Shown here: in pieces, positions 29,993 through 37,991 of the stretch | Layout of the letters: each line of letters opens with the position of its first letter | How positions within the stretch are numbered: position 1 is the stretch's first letter | Assembly (NCBI GenBank): GCA_014647935.1 | Contig: BMQD01000038.1 | Coordinates: 1-39,826 of the forward strand | From: Planomonospora parontospora | Lineage (GTDB): Bacteria; Actinomycetota; Actinomycetes; Streptosporangiales; Streptosporangiaceae | Length of the DNA stretch: 39,826 nucleotides | Direction of reading: 5' to 3' | Made by a program: the position numbers and the translations under genes | The notes under the pieces: generated by a model | Seen by the model: only the letters and a program-made list of their open reading frames with translations | Told to the model about the DNA's origin: nothing | Database searches by the model: none

Positions 29993-31302
29993 CGGACGCC
30001 TGCACGGGCCCGGAGCCGGGTCCACCCGAGCGGCCTGCCGCGAACCGGGTGGACCGGGCGGACGGGGCCGACCAAGCGGACGGGGCGGACCAAGCGGACG
30101 GCATGGACCGGATGGACCGGATGGACGGCATGGGCGGGGCGGGCCCGCGGGCGGGGACCGTGCTCGTGGCGCGGCTCGACAACGCCGGCGACGTCCTGCT
30201 GGCCGGGCCCGCGATCCGGGCGGTCGCCGCCCGGGCCCGGGAGGTCGTCCTGCTGGCGGGCCCGCACGGCCGCGCGGCGGGCGAGCTCCTGCCCGGCGTG
30301 TCGCGGGTGCTGGAGTGGCGCACCCCGTGGATCGACCCCGAACCGCCGCCGGTGTCCGGCGCCCACGTCACCCGGCTGATCAGGGAGATCCGGCGGCTGG
30401 CGCCGGAACAGGCGCTGATCTTCACCTCCTTCCACCAGTCGCCGCTCCCGCTCGCGCTGCTGCTGCGGCTGGCGGGCACGCCCAGGATCGCCGCGATCAG
30501 CACCGACTACCCGGGATCGCTGCTCGACGTGCGGCGGGTCGTCGACGAGGACGGCGAGGACGCGGACGTGCCCGAGGCCGAGCGCATGCTGGGCCTGGCC
30601 CGCCAGGCCGGCTTCGACCTGCCCCCCGGCGACGACGGCCGGCTCGCCGTACGGCGGCCGCTGCCCGACGCCGGCCGCCTGACCGGGCCGCCCGGATACG
30701 TGGTCGTGCATCCGGGCGTCTCGGCGCCCGCGCGGGCGTGGCCGGCCGAGAGCTGGGCCCGGCTGGTCCGGCTGCTCGCCGCCGAGGGCCGCAGGGTCGT
30801 GGTGACCGGTGGCCCCGGCGAGCGGGTGCTGACGGCGAGCGTCGCCGGACCCGCCGACCGGCCCGCCGCGGACGCGTTCACCGCGGGGGCCGCAGCGCAC
30901 GGGCTCACCCCCGGGGCCGCCGAGCACGGGCTCGCCCCCGGGCACCGGGCGCCCGCCGGGCCGGGGAGTGTGCTCGACCTCGGCGGGCGGACGAACCTCG
31001 CCGAACTGGCCGGGGTGATCGCCGGAGCGTGCGCGGTGGTCGCGGCCAACACCGGCCCCGCCCACCTGGCCGCGGCGGTCGGCACCCCCGTCGTCAGCCT
31101 GTTCGCCCCCGTCGTCCCGGCCGCACGCTGGGCGCCGTACGGCGTGCCGTCCGTCGTCCTCGGCGACCAGCACGCCCCCTGCCGCGGGAGCAGGGCCAGG
31201 AACTGCCCGATCCCCGGCCACCCCTGCCTGTCGTCCGTCCCGGCCGAGGAGGTCGCCGAGGCCGTCGGCCGCGTGGCCGCGCCAAGGGAGGCAACCGTAT
31301 GA
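29989..31302 (+). CDS. GT9 family, ADP-heptosyltransferase-like (first copy)
   Basis: The 437-residue protein overlaps the GT2 gene by 4 bases. The conserved part begins at about residue 56 (VLVARLDNAGDVLLAGPAIRAVAA), as in WaaC/WaaF/WaaQ. VVHPGVSAPARAWPAESWARL and the TGPAHLAAAVGTPVVSLF segment form the ADP-sugar site. The C-terminal CRGSRARNCPIPGHPCL cysteine cluster is typical of heptosyltransferases in actinobacteria. Residues 20-50 are an Asp/Gln/Met-rich linker made of short tandem repeats; residues about 300-320 carry a 9-residue duplication (HGLTPG/HGLAPG). ADP-heptose is the expected donor given gmhA/hldE. Its acceptor is unknown because Gram-positive bacteria have no lipid A core. 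Confidence 0.9.
   Translation: MTDACTGPEPGPPERPAANRVDRADGADQADGADQADGMDRMDRMDGMGGAGPRAGTVLVARLDNAGDVLLAGPAIRAVAARAREVVLLAGPHGRAAGELLPGVSRVLEWRTPWIDPEPPPVSGAHVTRLIREIRRLAPEQALIFTSFHQSPLPLALLLRLAGTPRIAAISTDYPGSLLDVRRVVDEDGEDADVPEAERMLGLARQAGFDLPPGDDGRLAVRRPLPDAGRLTGPPGYVVVHPGVSAPARAWPAESWARLVRLLAAEGRRVVVTGGPGERVLTASVAGPADRPAADAFTAGAAAHGLTPGAAEHGLAPGHRAPAGPGSVLDLGGRTNLAELAGVIAGACAVVAANTGPAHLAAAVGTPVVSLFAPVVPAARWAPYGVPSVVLGDQHAPCRGSRARNCPIPGHPCLSSVPAEEVAEAVGRVAAPREATV
30058..30129. repeat. Short tandem repeats in the GT9 N-terminal linker (18-bp and 9-bp units)
   Basis: Two 18-bp units (30058, 30076) are followed by 9-bp units (30094 onward, including two exact ATGGACCGG copies at 30103 and 30112 and a variant at 30121). 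They encode ADGADQ and MDR repeats. All units are multiples of three. The linker precedes the conserved fold. Confidence 0.85.
30886..30939. repeat. 27-bp in-frame tandem repeat, 2 copies, within first GT9 gene
   Basis: Units begin at 30886 and 30913 and differ at a few positions. They encode two copies of a nine-residue segment (AAAHGLTPG and AAEHGLAPG) located in a loop of the C-terminal Rossmann domain. Confidence 0.8.
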
Positions 31303-32501
31303 GAATCGCTCTGGTGTCCGAGCACGCGAACCCGCTCGCGGCCATCGGCGGAGTCGACGCCGGCGGGCAGAACGTGCACGTGGCGGCGCTGGCGGCGGCG
31401 CTGGCCGAGCGGGGACACGAGGTCGTCGTGCACACCCGGCGCGACGACCCCGGCGCCCCCGACGCGGTGGCGCTCTGCCCCGGCGTGACCGTGGAGCACG
31501 TCCCGGCCGGTCCCGCCGCCCCCGTGTCCAAGGACCTGCTGCCGCCGTACATGCCGGCCTTCGCCGCGCACCTGCGGCGGCGCTGGCGGCGCAGCAGGCC
31601 CGACGTGGTCCACGCGCACTTCTGGATGAGCGGCCTGGCCGCGCTGGAGGCCGCCCGGCCCCTCGGCGTGCCGGTCGTGCAGACCTTCCACGCCCTCGGC
31701 ACGGTGAAGCGGCGCTGGCAGGGCACGGCGGACACCAGCCCGCCGCAGCGGATCGCCGCCGAGACCGCCATCGGGCACGGCGCCCAGCTGACCGTCGCCA
31801 CCTGCACCGACGAGGTGAACGAGTTGATCGCGATGGGGGTGCCCGCCGAGCGGGTCACCATCGTGCCGTGCGGCGTCGACCTCGAACTGTTCCACCCGGA
31901 CGGCCCGGCCGCGCCGCGCGGGCGGCGGCCGCGCATCCTCAGCATCGGGCGCATGGTGCCGCGCAAGGGCGTCGGCACCGTCGTCGAGGCCCTGCGCGCC
32001 CTGCCCGGCGCCGAACTGGTGATCGCCGGCGGCGCGCCGGACGACGAGGAGGCGCGGCGGCTGGAGCGGCTGGCCGCCGCCCACGGGCTCTCCGACCGGG
32101 TCAGCGTGGTCGGCAGCGTCGGCCGCGCCGACGTCCCCGCCCTGATGCGCTCGGCCGACGTCGTGGTCAGCGTGCCCTGGTACGAGCCGTTCGGCATCGC
32201 CGTCGTGGAGGCCATGGCCTGCGGGATCCCGGTGGTCGCCTCCTCCGTCGGCGGGCACCTGGACACGGTGGCGGGCTGCGGCATGCTGGTCCCGCCCCGC
32301 CGCCCCCGGGCCCTCGCCCGGGCCCTCAGTGACCTGCTGAAACGCCCTGACCTGCGTGCGGCCCTCGCACTGTCCGGCGAGCGCCGCGCCAGATCCGGGT
32401 ACGGCTGGCCCCGGATCGCCGAGCGGACCGAGGCCGTCTACCTGGACGTGATCACCGGCCACCGGACCCGGGGCCGGATCGCCGCCGCCGCGGGAGGCTG
32501 A
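31299..32501 (+). CDS. Glycosyltransferase family 4 (sucrose-phosphate-synthase-like)
   Basis: The 400-residue GT-B enzyme overlaps the previous gene by 4 bases, with AAGGGAGG upstream. The N-terminal domain has GGVDAGGQNVHVAALAAAL (acceptor side and donor-phosphate glycine loop) and HAHFWMSGLAAL. The C-terminal domain shows SIGRMVPRKGVGTVVEAL and the EX7E motif in WYEPFGIAVVEAMACG (E296 and E304). The family includes MshA and sucrose-phosphate synthases and usually uses a UDP- or GDP-sugar with retention. It may add a hexose or uronic-acid derivative to the glycan made by this cluster; that is inference. Confidence 0.93.
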   Translation: MRIALVSEHANPLAAIGGVDAGGQNVHVAALAAALAERGHEVVVHTRRDDPGAPDAVALCPGVTVEHVPAGPAAPVSKDLLPPYMPAFAAHLRRRWRRSRPDVVHAHFWMSGLAALEAARPLGVPVVQTFHALGTVKRRWQGTADTSPPQRIAAETAIGHGAQLTVATCTDEVNELIAMGVPAERVTIVPCGVDLELFHPDGPAAPRGRRPRILSIGRMVPRKGVGTVVEALRALPGAELVIAGGAPDDEEARRLERLAAAHGLSDRVSVVGSVGRADVPALMRSADVVVSVPWYEPFGIAVVEAMACGIPVVASSVGGHLDTVAGCGMLVPPRRPRALARALSDLLKRPDLRAALALSGERRARSGYGWPRIAERTEAVYLDVITGHRTRGRIAAAAGG

Positions 32502-32507
32502 AGAACC

Positions 32508-33059
32508 ATGCACCCACACCTGTCACGCCTGAGCACCGCGCTCGCCGCGGTGGACGACGAGACCGAGACCATCGCCGGCTGGGGGCGGAAGCTCGCGGCC
32601 GTGCTCACCGGCGGCGGCCGCCTGCTCGCCTGCGGCAACGGCGGATCCGCCGCCGAGGCCCAGCACCTCACCGCGGAGCTGGTCGGCCGCTTCCGGGACG
32701 ACCGCCGGCCGTACGCGGCGATCCCGCTGCACGCCGACACCTCCAGCGTCTCCGCGATCGCCAACGACTTCGGCGCCCAGGAGGTCTACGCCCGCCAGGT
32801 ACGGGCGCACGGGCGCCCCGGGGACGTCCTGATGTGCCTGTCCACCAGCGGTTCCAGCCCGAACGTCCTGGCCGCCGCGCTCGCCGCCCGCGAGTGCGGC
32901 CTCACGACCTGGGCGCTGACCGGCCCGGCGCCCAACCCCCTCGCCGACCTCTGCGACGACGCCCTCCCCGTGGCGGCCGCCGACACCGCGACCGTCCAGG
33001 AGGTGCACCTCGCGGTGATCCACATGCTCTGCCACGCGATCGAGGAGGCTGCCGCATGA
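32508..33059 (+). CDS. gmhA: Sedoheptulose 7-phosphate isomerase (phosphoheptose isomerase)
   Basis: GmhA converts sedoheptulose 7-phosphate to D-glycero-D-manno-heptose 7-phosphate, the first committed step of NDP-heptose synthesis. The 183-residue SIS-fold protein has GNGGSAAEAQHLTAEL (43-58) with metal/active-site H53 and E57, STSGSSPN (112-119) for phosphate, and TVQEVHLAVIHMLCH with Q164 and H172. GGAGG lies 10 bases upstream of ATG 32508; its stop overlaps the hldE start. The active-site residues all match, so I am confident of GmhA and not the DiaA paralogue. Confidence 0.95.
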   Translation: MHPHLSRLSTALAAVDDETETIAGWGRKLAAVLTGGGRLLACGNGGSAAEAQHLTAELVGRFRDDRRPYAAIPLHADTSSVSAIANDFGAQEVYARQVRAHGRPGDVLMCLSTSGSSPNVLAAALAARECGLTTWALTGPAPNPLADLCDDALPVAAADTATVQEVHLAVIHMLCHAIEEAAA

Positions 33060-34468
33060 GGCCGGGGCCGCTCGTCGTCGTCGGCGACACGCTGCTCGAC
33101 GTGGACGTCGAGGGCGAGGCCGAACGGCTCTGCCCCGACGCGCCGGTCCCCGTGGTGGCCGCGGGCCGCCGCAACCGCCGCCCCGGAGGGGCCGGTCTCG
33201 CCGCCCTGCTCGCGGCCCGCACCGGGGCGGAGGTCGTCCTGGTCACCGCGCTCGGCGACGACGAACCCGGCCGGTGGCTGCGGGAGGCGCTCTCCGGCTC
33301 GATGGAGGTGGTCGGGCTGCCGCTGCGGGGCGGGACCGTCGCCAAGACCCGGATCCGGGTCCGGGGCCAGACCCTGCTCCGGCTCGACACCGGCGAGGGC
33401 CGGGCACATCCGCTCGGACTCGGCACCGGCGAGGGCCGGGCGCATCCGCTCGGGCTCGACGCCCGCCGGGCCGCCGCGGCGCTCCGCGGCGCGGGCGCGG
33501 TCCTGGTCTCCGACTACGGCCTCGGCACGGCGGAGGCCCTGCGGGAGACGACCGCACTGACCTCGGCGCCGGTGGTCTGGGACCCGCACCCGCGCGGGCC
33601 GGTCCCGGCCCCCGGCTGCGCGCTCGTCACGCCGAACGAGGCCGAGGCCCGGCTGCTGTGCGCGCCGGAGCCGTACACCTCGCCCGAGCAGGCGGCCCGC
33701 CATCTGGCCCGCGCGTTCGCCGCCGAGGCGGTGGCCGTCACCCTGGGCGCCCGGGGTGCGGCCGTCGCCCGCCGCGGCGGCGCGGTGGTCCGGGTCCCGT
33801 CACCCCAGGTGGCGGCCGGAACGGACGCGTGCGGCGCGGGCGACCGGTTCGCGGGGGCCGCCGCGCTGGCGCTCCGCGACGGCGCGCGCGCCGAGGACGC
33901 CGTCGCGGCGGCGTCCCGCGAGGCCGGAGGCTTCGTGGAGGGCGGGGGAGCGGCCGCCGTCCGGCTGCCCGACCCGGCGCCCGGCGGCCGGCTCCCCGGC
34001 CTGGGCGACCGGCCGCGCACGCCCCTGGAGGTCGCCCAGGTGGTCCGCGCCGCGGGAGGCAGGCTGGTCGCCACCGGCGGCTGCTTCGACCTGCTCCACG
34101 CCGGCCACGTCAGCCTGCTGCGGCGGGCCAGGGCCCTGGGCGACGCGCTGATCGTCTGCGTCAACTCCGACGACTCCGTCCGCCGCCTCAAGGGGGCCGG
34201 GCGCCCCGTCGTGGGCGAGGAGGACCGGACCGAGGTGCTGCGCGCGCTGGAGTGCGTCGACGCCGTGGCGGTCTTCGACGAGAGCACCCCCGCCGCGCTG
34301 ATCGAGCGGCTCCGCCCCGACGTGTGGGTCAAGGGCGGCGACTACACCGAGTCCGACCTGCCCGAGGCCGAGGTAGTCCACCGCGCGGGCGGCGAGACCG
34401 TCATCCTCCCCCTGGTCCCCGGACAGTCCACGACCAACCTGATCGCCGCCGCCCGCGCGGCGCTGTGA
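33056..34468 (+). CDS. hldE: Bifunctional heptose-7-phosphate kinase / heptose-1-phosphate adenylyltransferase
   Basis: The 470-residue fusion carries a PfkB-type kinase domain (residues about 1-310; NRRPGGAG-like sugar site, GAGD with catalytic D263 in ACGAGDRFAGA) and a nucleotidyltransferase domain (about 335-470; CFDLLHAGHVSLL with H348 and H351, VNSDDSVRRLKG, WVKGGDYT). Between them GmhB must remove the 7-phosphate. The product would be ADP-D-glycero-beta-D-manno-heptose. It starts at ATG 33056, coupled to gmhA by a 4-base overlap with GAGGAGG upstream. Just after the kinase segment QTLLRLD a 12-residue unit is duplicated (GEGRAHPLGL...), a recent in-frame insertion near the substrate lid. 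The fusion, instead of separate HddA/HddC, points to the ADP-beta and not the GDP-alpha route. Confidence 0.95.
   Translation: MRPGPLVVVGDTLLDVDVEGEAERLCPDAPVPVVAAGRRNRRPGGAGLAALLAARTGAEVVLVTALGDDEPGRWLREALSGSMEVVGLPLRGGTVAKTRIRVRGQTLLRLDTGEGRAHPLGLGTGEGRAHPLGLDARRAAAALRGAGAVLVSDYGLGTAEALRETTALTSAPVVWDPHPRGPVPAPGCALVTPNEAEARLLCAPEPYTSPEQAARHLARAFAAEAVAVTLGARGAAVARRGGAVVRVPSPQVAAGTDACGAGDRFAGAAALALRDGARAEDAVAAASREAGGFVEGGGAAAVRLPDPAPGGRLPGLGDRPRTPLEVAQVVRAAGGRLVATGGCFDLLHAGHVSLLRRARALGDALIVCVNSDDSVRRLKGAGRPVVGEEDRTEVLRALECVDAVAVFDESTPAALIERLRPDVWVKGGDYTESDLPEAEVVHRAGGETVILPLVPGQSTTNLIAAARAAL
33383..33454. repeat. 36-bp in-frame tandem repeat, 2 copies, in hldE
   Basis: Units start at 33383 and 33419 and differ at only three positions. 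They encode LDTGEGRAHPLG and LGTGEGRAHPLG inside the kinase domain. The high identity suggests a recent duplication. Confidence 0.92.
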
Positions 34469-34485
34469 GACCTGGAGGAACGGCA

Positions 34486-35175
34486 ATGCCTGCGACACTG
34501 GGGAACATCCTGATCACCGGCGGCGCGTCCGGCCTCGGCCTGGCCTGCGCCGAGGCCGTCGCCAAGGCCGGCGGGCGGCCGCTGGTCGCCGACGTGAACG
34601 TCCCCGCCTACGACGTCGAGCACGTGGTGGCCGACCTGTCCGACCGCCGCGAGGCGGAGCGGGCCGTCACCGAGCTGGCGGAGCGGGGCGGAGGGCTCGA
34701 CGGGGTCGTCACCGCCGCGGGCACCGACGCCTGCGGCCGCCTGGCCGACGTGCCCGCCGACCGCTGGGAGCGGGTGATCCAGGTCAACCTGCTCGGCACC
34801 GCCTCGGTCGTCCGCGCCGCGCTGCCGTACCTGACCGCCTCCCGCGGGCGGGTCGTGACCTGCGCCTCCACGCTCGGCCTGCGCGCGCTGAGCGACGCCA
34901 CCGCCTACTGCGCGTCCAAGTTCGCCGTCGTCGGGTTCACCCGGGCGCTGGCGGCCGAGCTCGCCGGGCAGGTGGGTGTGACCCTGCTGATCCCCGGCGG
35001 CATGCAGACCCACTTCTTCGACGACCGCGCCCCGCAGTACAAGCCGGGACCCGACGCGCGGCTCAACAGGCCGGAGGACGTGGCCGCGGCCGTGGTGTTC
35101 GCGCTGAGCCAGCCGGAGGGCTGCGAGGTCAGGGAACTCGTCGTCTGCCCGTCCACGGAGACGTCGTGGCCCTGA
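34486..35175 (+). CDS. Short-chain dehydrogenase/reductase in the heptose cluster
   Basis: The 229-residue SDR starts at ATG 34486 with GGAGG 7 bases upstream, 17 bp after hldE. It has the nucleotide site TGGASGLGLACAEA, an NLLGT segment and the catalytic S128 (CAST), Y141 and K145 (YCASK). The classical SDR length and absence of an extended domain exclude HldD, WbpP and GalE. It lacks a clear motif for its substrate; oxidation or reduction of a sugar carbon of the heptose product, or of a lipid carrier head, is possible. NAD(P) preference is not clear; the acidic DVN after the second strand suggests NAD. Confidence 0.9.
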   Translation: MPATLGNILITGGASGLGLACAEAVAKAGGRPLVADVNVPAYDVEHVVADLSDRREAERAVTELAERGGGLDGVVTAAGTDACGRLADVPADRWERVIQVNLLGTASVVRAALPYLTASRGRVVTCASTLGLRALSDATAYCASKFAVVGFTRALAAELAGQVGVTLLIPGGMQTHFFDDRAPQYKPGPDARLNRPEDVAAAVVFALSQPEGCEVRELVVCPSTETSWP

Positions 35176-35203
35176 CCGGGGCCCCGGCCGCGCGCGGACC
35201 GCG

Positions 35204-36436
35204 ATGAGCGGGCTGGACCGGGCCGGGACGGCGGAGCGCGGGAAGGGCCGGACGGGAGGGGACGGCGACGGCCGGGCCGGGACGGCGGAGCGCGGGAAGG
35301 GCCGGACGGGAGGGGACGGCGACGATCGGCCCGTGCTGCTGGCGCTGCGCGCGCTCGGGCTGGGCGACCTGCTCACCGCCGTGCCCGCGCTGCGGGCGCT
35401 GCGCCGCGCCTTCCCCGGCCACCGGATCACGCTGGCGGCCCCGGCGGCGCTGGCCGGGCTGGTGCCGCTGATCGGCGCCGTCGACGAGCTGTGCGACGTG
35501 CCCGGACCGGACCCGGTCCCCGAACGCGTCCCCGTGGAGGCCCCGAACATCGCGGTGAACCTGCACGGCCGCGGCCCGCAGAGCACCGCCGCGCTGCTGC
35601 GCACCGGGCCGGGCCGGCTCCTGGCCCACGCGCACCCGGAGGTCCCCGGGGCGGAGGGCCCGCGGTGGTGCGAGGAGGTGCACGAGGTGCGCCGCTGGTG
35701 CGGCCTGCTCGGCTGGTACGGCCTGCCCGCCGACCCGGCCGACCTGCTGCTGGCCGATCCCGCCTACCCGCCCGGCCTGGCGGGTCCGCCTGGTACGCCC
35801 CGTCTGCCGGGTCCGCCTGGTACGCCCGGTCTGCAGGGCCCGCCTGGCCTGCCCGGTTCACCCGGTTCACCAGACTCGTCAGGTTCGCCCGGCCCGTCAG
35901 GTTCACCCGGCCCGTCAGGTCCGGCGGGACCGGCACCGGCGGGAGAGCGGACCGGCCCGGTCCTGGTCCATCCCGGAGCCGCGTACCCCGCCCGGCGCTG
36001 GCCGCCGGAGCGATTCGCCCGGGTGGCGGCGGGACTGCGCGAGGCCGGCCACGACGTGGCGGTCACCGGCGGCGCGGCGGAACTCGGCCTCGCGCGGCGG
36101 GTGGCAGCCCTCGCCGGGCTGCCCGCCGACCGGGTCCTGGCCGGGCGCACCGGCCTGCCGGAACTGGCCGCCCTGGTGGCCCGCGCCCGGCTGGTCGTCT
36201 GCGGCGACACCGGGGTGGCCCACCTGGCCAGCGCGTTCGCCACCCCGTCCGTGGTGCTGTTCGGACCCGTCCCGCCCGCCCTGTGGGGGCCGCCGCCCGG
36301 CGGGCCGCACACCGCGCTGTGGGCCGGGTCGCGTGGAGACCCCCATGGAGAGCGGCCCGATCCCGGGCTGCTGCGGATCGAGGTCCCGCAGGTCCTCGAC
36401 GCCGCACTCGACCGACTGGAGGTGAACGTCCGATGA
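35204..36436 (+). CDS. GT9 family, ADP-heptosyltransferase-like (second copy) with collagen-like insert
   Basis: The 410-residue frame has a GT9 N-terminal domain from residue 43 ([23 protein letters not shown]), the [20 protein letters not shown] and [22 protein letters not shown] segments of the ADP-sugar site. Between the two Rossmann domains, residues about 191-244 are 18 Gly-X-Y triplets of collagen type. Residues 6-41 are two copies of an 18-residue Gly/Arg-rich unit (54-bp DNA repeat). ATG 35204 has only a weak ribosome-binding site and the repeat makes the true start doubtful; GTG at 35332 would remove the repeats. With the first GT9 it implies that at least two heptoses are added. 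Its stop overlaps the next start by 4 bases. Confidence 0.87.
   Translation: MSGLDRAGTAERGKGRTGGDGDGRAGTAERGKGRTGGDGDDRPVLLALRALGLGDLLTAVPALRALRRAFPGHRITLAAPAALAGLVPLIGAVDELCDVPGPDPVPERVPVEAPNIAVNLHGRGPQSTAALLRTGPGRLLAHAHPEVPGAEGPRWCEEVHEVRRWCGLLGWYGLPADPADLLLADPAYPPGLAGPPGTPRLPGPPGTPGLQGPPGLPGSPGSPDSSGSPGPSGSPGPSGPAGPAPAGERTGPVLVHPGAAYPARRWPPERFARVAAGLREAGHDVAVTGGAAELGLARRVAALAGLPADRVLAGRTGLPELAALVARARLVVCGDTGVAHLASAFATPSVVLFGPVPPALWGPPPGGPHTALWAGSRGDPHGERPDPGLLRIEVPQVLDAALDRLEVNVR
35220..35327. repeat. 54-bp tandem repeat, 2 copies, at the 5' end of the second GT9 gene
   Basis: Units start at 35220 and 35274 and are identical except near the end of the second. Each contains a GGGAGGGG stretch that resembles a ribosome-binding site. 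The unit is 18 codons long. Confidence 0.93.
35774..35935. repeat. Collagen-like Gly-X-Y coding repeat in the second GT9 gene
   Basis: The 162 bases encode 18 consecutive triplets, 16 of them starting with glycine and two with Arg or Asp, mostly GPP, GSP, GTP and GPS. Underlying DNA shows 9- and 27-bp near repeats. The segment lies between the two domains of the glycosyltransferase and would form an extended Pro/Gly linker or, in a trimer, a triple helix. Confidence 0.9.
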
Positions 36437-37458
36437 GTCTTCCGACCCACCGGCGAGACGGTGACGGCGCCCGGCGGGGCGCCCGCCGGGCCGTGGTGAC
36501 CGGCGGAGCCGGCTTCCTCGGCTCCTACCTGTGCGAGCGGCTGATCGAGCGGGGGACGGAGGTGATCTGCATGGACAACTTCCTGACCGGCTCGCCGGAC
36601 AACGTCGCGCACCTGATGGGCCGGCCGGAGTTCCGGCTCGTCGAGTGCGACCTCACCGGCTTCGTGCACGTGCCCGGCGACGTCGACCTCGTGCTCCACT
36701 TCGCCTCGGCGGCCTCCCCGGTTGACTACCTGCGCCACCCCATCGAGACGCTCAAGGTGGGCAGCCTCGGCACCCTGCACGCCCTCGGCCTCGCCAAGGA
36801 CAAGGGCGCCCGCTTCGTGCTCGCCTCCACCAGCGAGGTGTACGGCGACCCGCTGGAGCACCCGCAGCGGGAGGGCTACTGGGGCAACGTCAACCCGGTC
36901 GGGCCGCGCAGCGTCTACGACGAGGCCAAACGCTTCGCCGAGTCGCTGACCACGGCCTACCGCAACTCGCACGGGACCGACACGGCGATCGTGCGGATCT
37001 TCAACACCTACGGGCCGCGGATGCGCCCGCACGACGGCCGCGCCATCCCCACCTTCATCCGCCAGGCGCTGTCCGGCGAACCGATCACCGTGGCCGGCGA
37101 CGGCGGCCAGACCCGCTCCGTCTGCTACGTCACCGACACGGTCGAGGGCATCCTCGCCCTGGCGGAGAGCGACTTCACCGGCCCCGTCAACATCGGTAAC
37201 CCGGCGGAGCTGACCATGCTCGCCCTCGCCGAGACGATCCGCGACCTGACCGGATCGTCCTCGCCGATCGAGTTCGTGGAACGGCCCGCCGATGACCCGG
37301 CCGTCCGGCGGCCCGACACCTCGCTGGCCGAGTCCCGGCTGGGCTGGCGGCCGGAGGTGGACGTCCTGGACGGGCTGCGCCGTACCATCGCCTGGTTCAC
37401 CGAGGAGCTCCGCCGGCCCGAGCCGGTGTCCCGGGGGCAGGGCGCACCGGTAAATTAA
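36433..37458 (+). CDS. NAD-dependent sugar epimerase/dehydratase, UDP-glucuronate decarboxylase-like
   Basis: The 341-residue extended SDR has the [15 protein letters not shown] nucleotide site, [25 protein letters not shown], the catalytic Y162 and K166 (YDEAKR), [10 protein letters not shown] and GQTRSVCYV. These segments, and the ASPVDY loop, are those of UDP-glucuronic acid decarboxylase (UXS), which makes UDP-xylose, more than of GalE or RfbB. GGAGGTGA precedes ATG 36433, which overlaps the GT9 stop. It would supply UDP-xylose or a related sugar nucleotide for one of the GT4/GT2 enzymes. It does not look like HldD; a heptose-epimerase role cannot be excluded without comparison. Confidence 0.88.
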   Translation: MSLPTHRRDGDGARRGARRAVVTGGAGFLGSYLCERLIERGTEVICMDNFLTGSPDNVAHLMGRPEFRLVECDLTGFVHVPGDVDLVLHFASAASPVDYLRHPIETLKVGSLGTLHALGLAKDKGARFVLASTSEVYGDPLEHPQREGYWGNVNPVGPRSVYDEAKRFAESLTTAYRNSHGTDTAIVRIFNTYGPRMRPHDGRAIPTFIRQALSGEPITVAGDGGQTRSVCYVTDTVEGILALAESDFTGPVNIGNPAELTMLALAETIRDLTGSSSPIEFVERPADDPAVRRPDTSLAESRLGWRPEVDVLDGLRRTIAWFTEELRRPEPVSRGQGAPVN

Positions 37459-37463
37459 AGATC

Positions 37464-37955
37464 ATGACATATCCGGATCCGCGGTATCTCGGCGACGGAG
37501 GCGAGGTCAACGCGACCTTCCGGCCCGCCGGGCACGAGCCCGAGCTGACCTATCCCAACGGCGGCACCGTGGTGCACTACCTGGCGACGGGGGCCTCCAC
37601 GGGCGGGAGGTTCGGCCTCTACCGGTGGGACATGGGCCCGAACCCGTCGGGGCCGGACGCGCACTTCCACCGGTCGATCTCCGAGTCGTTCTACATCCTC
37701 TCCGGGACGGTGCGGATCTTCGACGGCGCCCGCTGGATCGACACGGCCCCGGGGGACTACGTGCACGTCCCCGAGGGCGGCGTGCACGCCTTCCGCAACG
37801 AGTCGGGCGAGCCGGCCTCGATGCTGCTGCACTTCGCGCCCGGAGCCCCACGGGAGGGGTACTTCGAGGGGCTGGCGGAGTTCGCCGTCTCGGGACGGCC
37901 CAGTGAGGAGGAGATGACGGAGTTCTTCATCCGGCACGACACCTACTGGGTCTGA
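37464..37955 (+). CDS. Cupin-domain protein
   Basis: The 163-residue protein has a single conserved beta-barrel: DAHFHRSISESFYILSG (metal motif 1: H, H, E) and PGDYVHVPEGGVHAFRNES (motif 2 with the last His). It follows the epimerase after 5 bp, with a weak TTAAAG site, and could be co-transcribed with the cluster. Metal-binding cupins of this size include isomerases, epimerases and dioxygenases; no clear RmlC-type sugar-epimerase signature is visible. A link with the heptose glycan rests on position only. Confidence 0.82.
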   Translation: MTYPDPRYLGDGGEVNATFRPAGHEPELTYPNGGTVVHYLATGASTGGRFGLYRWDMGPNPSGPDAHFHRSISESFYILSGTVRIFDGARWIDTAPGDYVHVPEGGVHAFRNESGEPASMLLHFAPGAPREGYFEGLAEFAVSGRPSEEEMTEFFIRHDTYWV

Positions 37956-37991
37956 CAGCGGTTCGCCGGACGGACGAGGGGAACCGCCGTC
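37954..37991. terminator. Probable terminator at the end of the heptose cluster
   Basis: GACAGCGGTT at 37954-37963 can pair with AACCGCCGTC at 37982-37991 (9 of 10 pairs, one mismatch) around an 18-base loop, starting at the cupin stop codon. It lies between the cupin and the convergent 92-residue ORF. Confidence 0.45.

Noticed and set aside
27207-32519. Long minus-strand frames (575, 560 and 670 codons) opposite the heptose operon
   Set aside because: All are antisense to coupled glycosyltransferase and carbamoyltransferase genes with catalytic motifs.
36433-37458. HldD (ADP-heptose epimerase)
   Set aside because: The internal motifs ([32 protein letters not shown]) match the UDP-glucuronate decarboxylase group and not HldD, though the substrate is unproven.
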